A DNA stretch of 41,203 nt from a virus, in the IMG/VR virus record IMGVR_UViG_3300018083_000061, positions 1 to 41,203 of that record; one strand, given 5' to 3'. Position 1 is the stretch's first letter; each line of letters opens with the position of its first letter. Below are positions 39,337 through 41,203 of this stretch, one piece after another. The translations under genes and the position numbers were made by a program. Under the pieces are notes generated by a model, which ran no database searches, was not told the DNA's origin, and was given only the letters and a program-made list of their open reading frames with translations.

Positions 39337-40221
39337 TTACGTGAACACCGGTCCAGGTTTCAGCGTTGCGCGAACGAGCTCATCCGTGGGGGTGTCGTAC
39401 AACCCCGCACAGATCAGCCGTCGTACGACCCACGCATCGCAGAGGTACGCCGCGCAAATCAGCCACGCGGGAGCAACGCCGTACAACGCCGCCCGCATGA
39501 GCAGATCCACGGCGAGCACAGTCCTAACGTTCCGCACCGGCGTACACGCATGGGCGACGATGAGTAGCACCGCGGGGAGAAGTCCCACCGGGTGATACCA
39601 CAACGCCATGCCGGCCCACATCGGTGAGACCAGCGCGAGGTCAACGAAGAGCCGATGCCACATACCCCGCTGATGCTCACGCCCATAGTCGGTGTCATGG
39701 GGCTGCACGATTGCGCGCCACAACCGAAACGCCAGGCGGGGGCCAAATATGTAGGCGGTCACACACGCGTACACGAACGCTCCTACTGCCAACGGCGCGA
39801 CGACGGCCGACGTCCACGCGGCCCATACGATCGCGGGCACAGCGAGGGCTCCACCTTCCGGTTTGAGCGCGAGCAGCAACGCGAACGCGAACGCCAAGGA
39901 CCAATCACCATGCACCCGAGCCGCGACGACGCACGCGCACGTCAGCGTCGCGACGGCCGTATCCTGCAAGCGCCGCCGCGCAAGATGAACCAACAGCGGA
40001 GACGCTGCCAACGTCAGCCCACACGCGACGACAGCGAACACCGCCGCCGCATGGTGCGACGCACGTAGGCACACCGCCCAGCCCCACCGAATGGGGCTCG
40101 GGAAATCACGGGCCCGCGCGTCGACTAGATAGGATTCCGCGTGAAGCCGGGAGATCCAACGAAAAGACTTGCCGCGCGAATGCGCGGTGTAGGTCCGCTC
40201 GTCAGGGCCGAGGCGGATCAC
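39337..40221 (-). CDS. Multi-span integral membrane protein
   Basis: The 294-residue protein has a soluble basic N-terminus (1-48) followed by about six to eight hydrophobic helices, for example 'AAAVFAVVACGLTLAASPLL', 'VATLTCACVVAARVHG', 'WSLAFAFALLLALKPEGGAL', 'VVAPLAVGAFVYACVTAYIF' and 'LLPAVLLIVAHACTPVR'. No transporter or enzyme motif was recognised. A membrane protein of this size is unusual for a phage of this type; roles such as superinfection exclusion or envelope change are possible but not shown. The GTG start overlaps the previous stop (GTGA). Confidence 0.6.
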   Translation of the reverse strand: MIRLGPDERTYTAHSRGKSFRWISRLHAESYLVDARARDFPSPIRWGWAVCLRASHHAAAVFAVVACGLTLAASPLLVHLARRRLQDTAVATLTCACVVAARVHGDWSLAFAFALLLALKPEGGALAVPAIVWAAWTSAVVAPLAVGAFVYACVTAYIFGPRLAFRLWRAIVQPHDTDYGREHQRGMWHRLFVDLALVSPMWAGMALWYHPVGLLPAVLLIVAHACTPVRNVRTVLAVDLLMRAALYGVAPAWLICAAYLCDAWVVRRLICAGLYDTPTDELVRATLKPGPVFT

Positions 40222-40451
40222 TTGGCCACCGGATCATCGAGACGACGACGCGCGGTTTCGAGATACCCCTTCGCGCTCCCGATGCCGTCGAACGCGTACG
40301 CGATCAAATGATCGATCGCTTCGTTCTCAGTGACGTTTTGCAATGCGCGCGTCACGGACTTGAGCGCGGATTGCGCGTCGTCGATCAGTTCCGAGTTCGT
40401 CTTGTTTGCACGCCCTGGGGTTGGAGCATTCAAGCAACCTTTTCGTTTCAC
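40218..40451 (-). CDS. Small helical hypothetical protein
   Basis: The 77-residue protein begins at GTG 40451 overlapping the previous stop (GTGA), and its stop overlaps the next GTG. It has a basic start ('[16 protein letters not shown]') and long helices ('IDDAQSALKSVTRALQNV', 'AKGYLETARRRLDD'). No family was recognised. Longer in-frame extension upstream to 40679 crosses the previous gene and is not supported. Confidence 0.5.
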   Translation of the reverse strand: MKRKGCLNAPTPGRANKTNSELIDDAQSALKSVTRALQNVTENEAIDHLIAYAFDGIGSAKGYLETARRRLDDPVAK

Positions 40452-40852
40452 GGCCTGGCTCCTCGCGCAAGTGCGCATGCCGTCGCAACGGCGTTGATCC
40501 CGACAAGCAGGGCCCCGGCAGAGATACCCAAACCGTGAATGGGACTGGCCACCATGATGCCTTCGAGCAGCACAACGAACCCAGTTGCCTTGACCGGGCC
40601 CGCGAACGCGTGGACCCATCGCCATACGGTGGGCGCGGAGTACAGCATGCCGCCCGCAACGAGGGCCCACGAGAGCCACGTGAGGGCCCCCACGTGCGCG
40701 ACCATGTATGTGGCCAACGGGACGAAACCACCGATCAAAACCCCGACGAGGGCCGCCGCGCGATTCTTCGCGGCAAACGCGGTCTTTACTTGAGTGATGA
40801 TCGCGGGCGCCAGATTCGGCGCCCGGCGTGCGGAGCGAACGAGGGCGGTCAT
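40448..40852 (-). CDS. Small multi-span membrane protein
   Basis: The 134-residue protein has a basic N-terminus and four hydrophobic segments: '[20 protein letters not shown]', '[20 protein letters not shown]', '[19 protein letters not shown]' and '[19 protein letters not shown]'. It could be a holin-like or other phage membrane protein. ATG 40852 overlaps the pentapeptide gene stop (ATGA). No family signature was seen. Confidence 0.55.
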   Translation of the reverse strand: MTALVRSARRAPNLAPAIITQVKTAFAAKNRAAALVGVLIGGFVPLATYMVAHVGALTWLSWALVAGGMLYSAPTVWRWVHAFAGPVKATGFVVLLEGIMVASPIHGLGISAGALLVGINAVATACALARGARP

Positions 40853-41203
40853 TCTGGCCTTTCTAGCAAATTCGCATCGTACAATGCGACCCACGCCGCC
40901 ATGGCGATATTGATCGACTCCGTGACGCCGTGCGCGGAGTGCATGGGACAATTCTCCCATGCGTGGCCACCCCACGCCTCGATCGCCTTGGCGCGGGTCT
41001 CGGGTGCCACACAGAGACCCGCGAGATGATCCGCCGCGTAATCTTCCCACGTGCGGCCGTCGGGCATCGTCGCGCCCTTGAGGTTCGCGCCCTCGAGGTT
41101 CGCGCCCTTGAGGTTCGCGCCCTTGAGGTTCGCGCCCTTGAGGTTCGCGCCCATGTTGAGGTTCGCGTCTTCGAGGTTCGCGCCCTTGAGGTTCGCGCCC
41201 TCG
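40849..41203 (-). CDS. Pentapeptide-repeat protein, 5' end beyond right edge
   Basis: The C-terminal part of this gene reads in from the window edge; the frame stays open to 41203, so ATG 41154 is only an internal Met. Repeats of the form 'GANLK/E' (A-N-L-x-G) run from the edge to about residue 28 of the 41154 frame, coded by near-identical 15-base units. They predict a right-handed quadrilateral beta-helix. A distinct C-terminal domain follows: '[19 protein letters not shown]', then '[18 protein letters not shown]', a module often attached to phage pentapeptide proteins. Role unknown; beta-helices of this type can mimic DNA, but that is not shown here. Confidence 0.78.
   Translation of the reverse strand, partial: EGANLKGANLEDANLNMGANLKGANLKGANLKGANLEGANLKGATMPDGRTWEDYAADHLAGLCVAPETRAKAIEAWGGHAWENCPMHSAHGVTESINIAMAAWVALYDANLLERPE

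Noticed and set aside
41060-41203. Short regular repeats at the right edge as a possible CRISPR array
   Set aside because: Units are 15 bases, contiguous without spacers, and translate into pentapeptide repeats.
1-41203. Integrase, repressor, attachment sites, tRNA or endolysin
   Set aside because: Searched by eye for tyrosine/serine recombinase, cI-like, tRNA and lysozyme/amidase motifs; none found. They may lie outside the window.

Overview
The window is about 41 kb of GC-rich DNA from a tailed double-stranded DNA phage with a contractile tail (myovirus type). The evidence is a complete head and tail set: large terminase, DUF1073-type portal, MuF head protein, DUF2213-type protease/scaffold, decoration protein, DUF2184-type major capsid, tail sheath, tail tube, tail-assembly chaperone with a frameshift, tape measure, Dit-like protein, baseplate plug, hub, gp138-like spike, W/gp25-like wedge, baseplate J and gpI-like protein. 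No integrase, repressor, attachment site, tRNA, rRNA or host gene was seen, so lifestyle and host stay open. GTG starts and 4-base start/stop overlaps (ATGA, GTGA) are very common. Genes run off both ends: a primase at the left and a pentapeptide-repeat protein at the right.

Layout. (1) 1-860, minus strand: N-terminal part of an archaeo-eukaryotic-type primase reading out of the left edge, preceded by a 34-codon ORF. (2) 861-1080: divergent promoter region with a perfect 12-bp inverted repeat. (3) 1081-13478, plus strand: DNA-metabolism operon with a Cas4/RecB-like Fe-S nuclease, SNF2-type helicase, probable ssDNA-binding protein, oligoribonuclease, family A DNA polymerase, Dam-type methylase, RuvC-like resolvase, a probable recombination accessory protein, a Gp88-like cysteine-rich protein, a metallophosphoesterase, small proteins and a second (beta-class) methyltransferase. 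A structured non-coding gap at 4639-4960 splits this operon. (4) 13479-13598: convergent junction with a terminator-like hairpin. (5) 41203-13599, minus strand: late genes. Read 5' to 3' they are a membrane-protein and small-gene cluster (41203-38020), a dNTP diphosphohydrolase, terminase, portal, MuF, an accessory block (M41-like zincin, cupin-like, membrane and zinc-ribbon proteins), protease/scaffold, decoration, capsid, head-tail connectors, sheath, tube, tape measure, baseplate, three fibre/adhesin-type proteins, and small genes including a probable lysis-related membrane protein.

The plus-strand operon replicates, repairs and methylates phage DNA; the minus-strand operon builds and packages the virion. 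Points worth attention: a canonical T TTT TTA -1 frameshift site in the tail-assembly chaperone, an internal start in both the nuclease gene and the protease/scaffold gene, collagen-like G-X-Y tracts on a fibre and on the capsid decoration protein, a MuF protein with a ParB-like C-terminal motif, an exact 54-bp duplication in the portal gene, a phage oligoribonuclease coupled to the polymerase gene, and a candidate leaderless promoter. No endolysin was recognised; it probably lies outside the window. All family assignments were made by reading motifs and gene order, without database searches.
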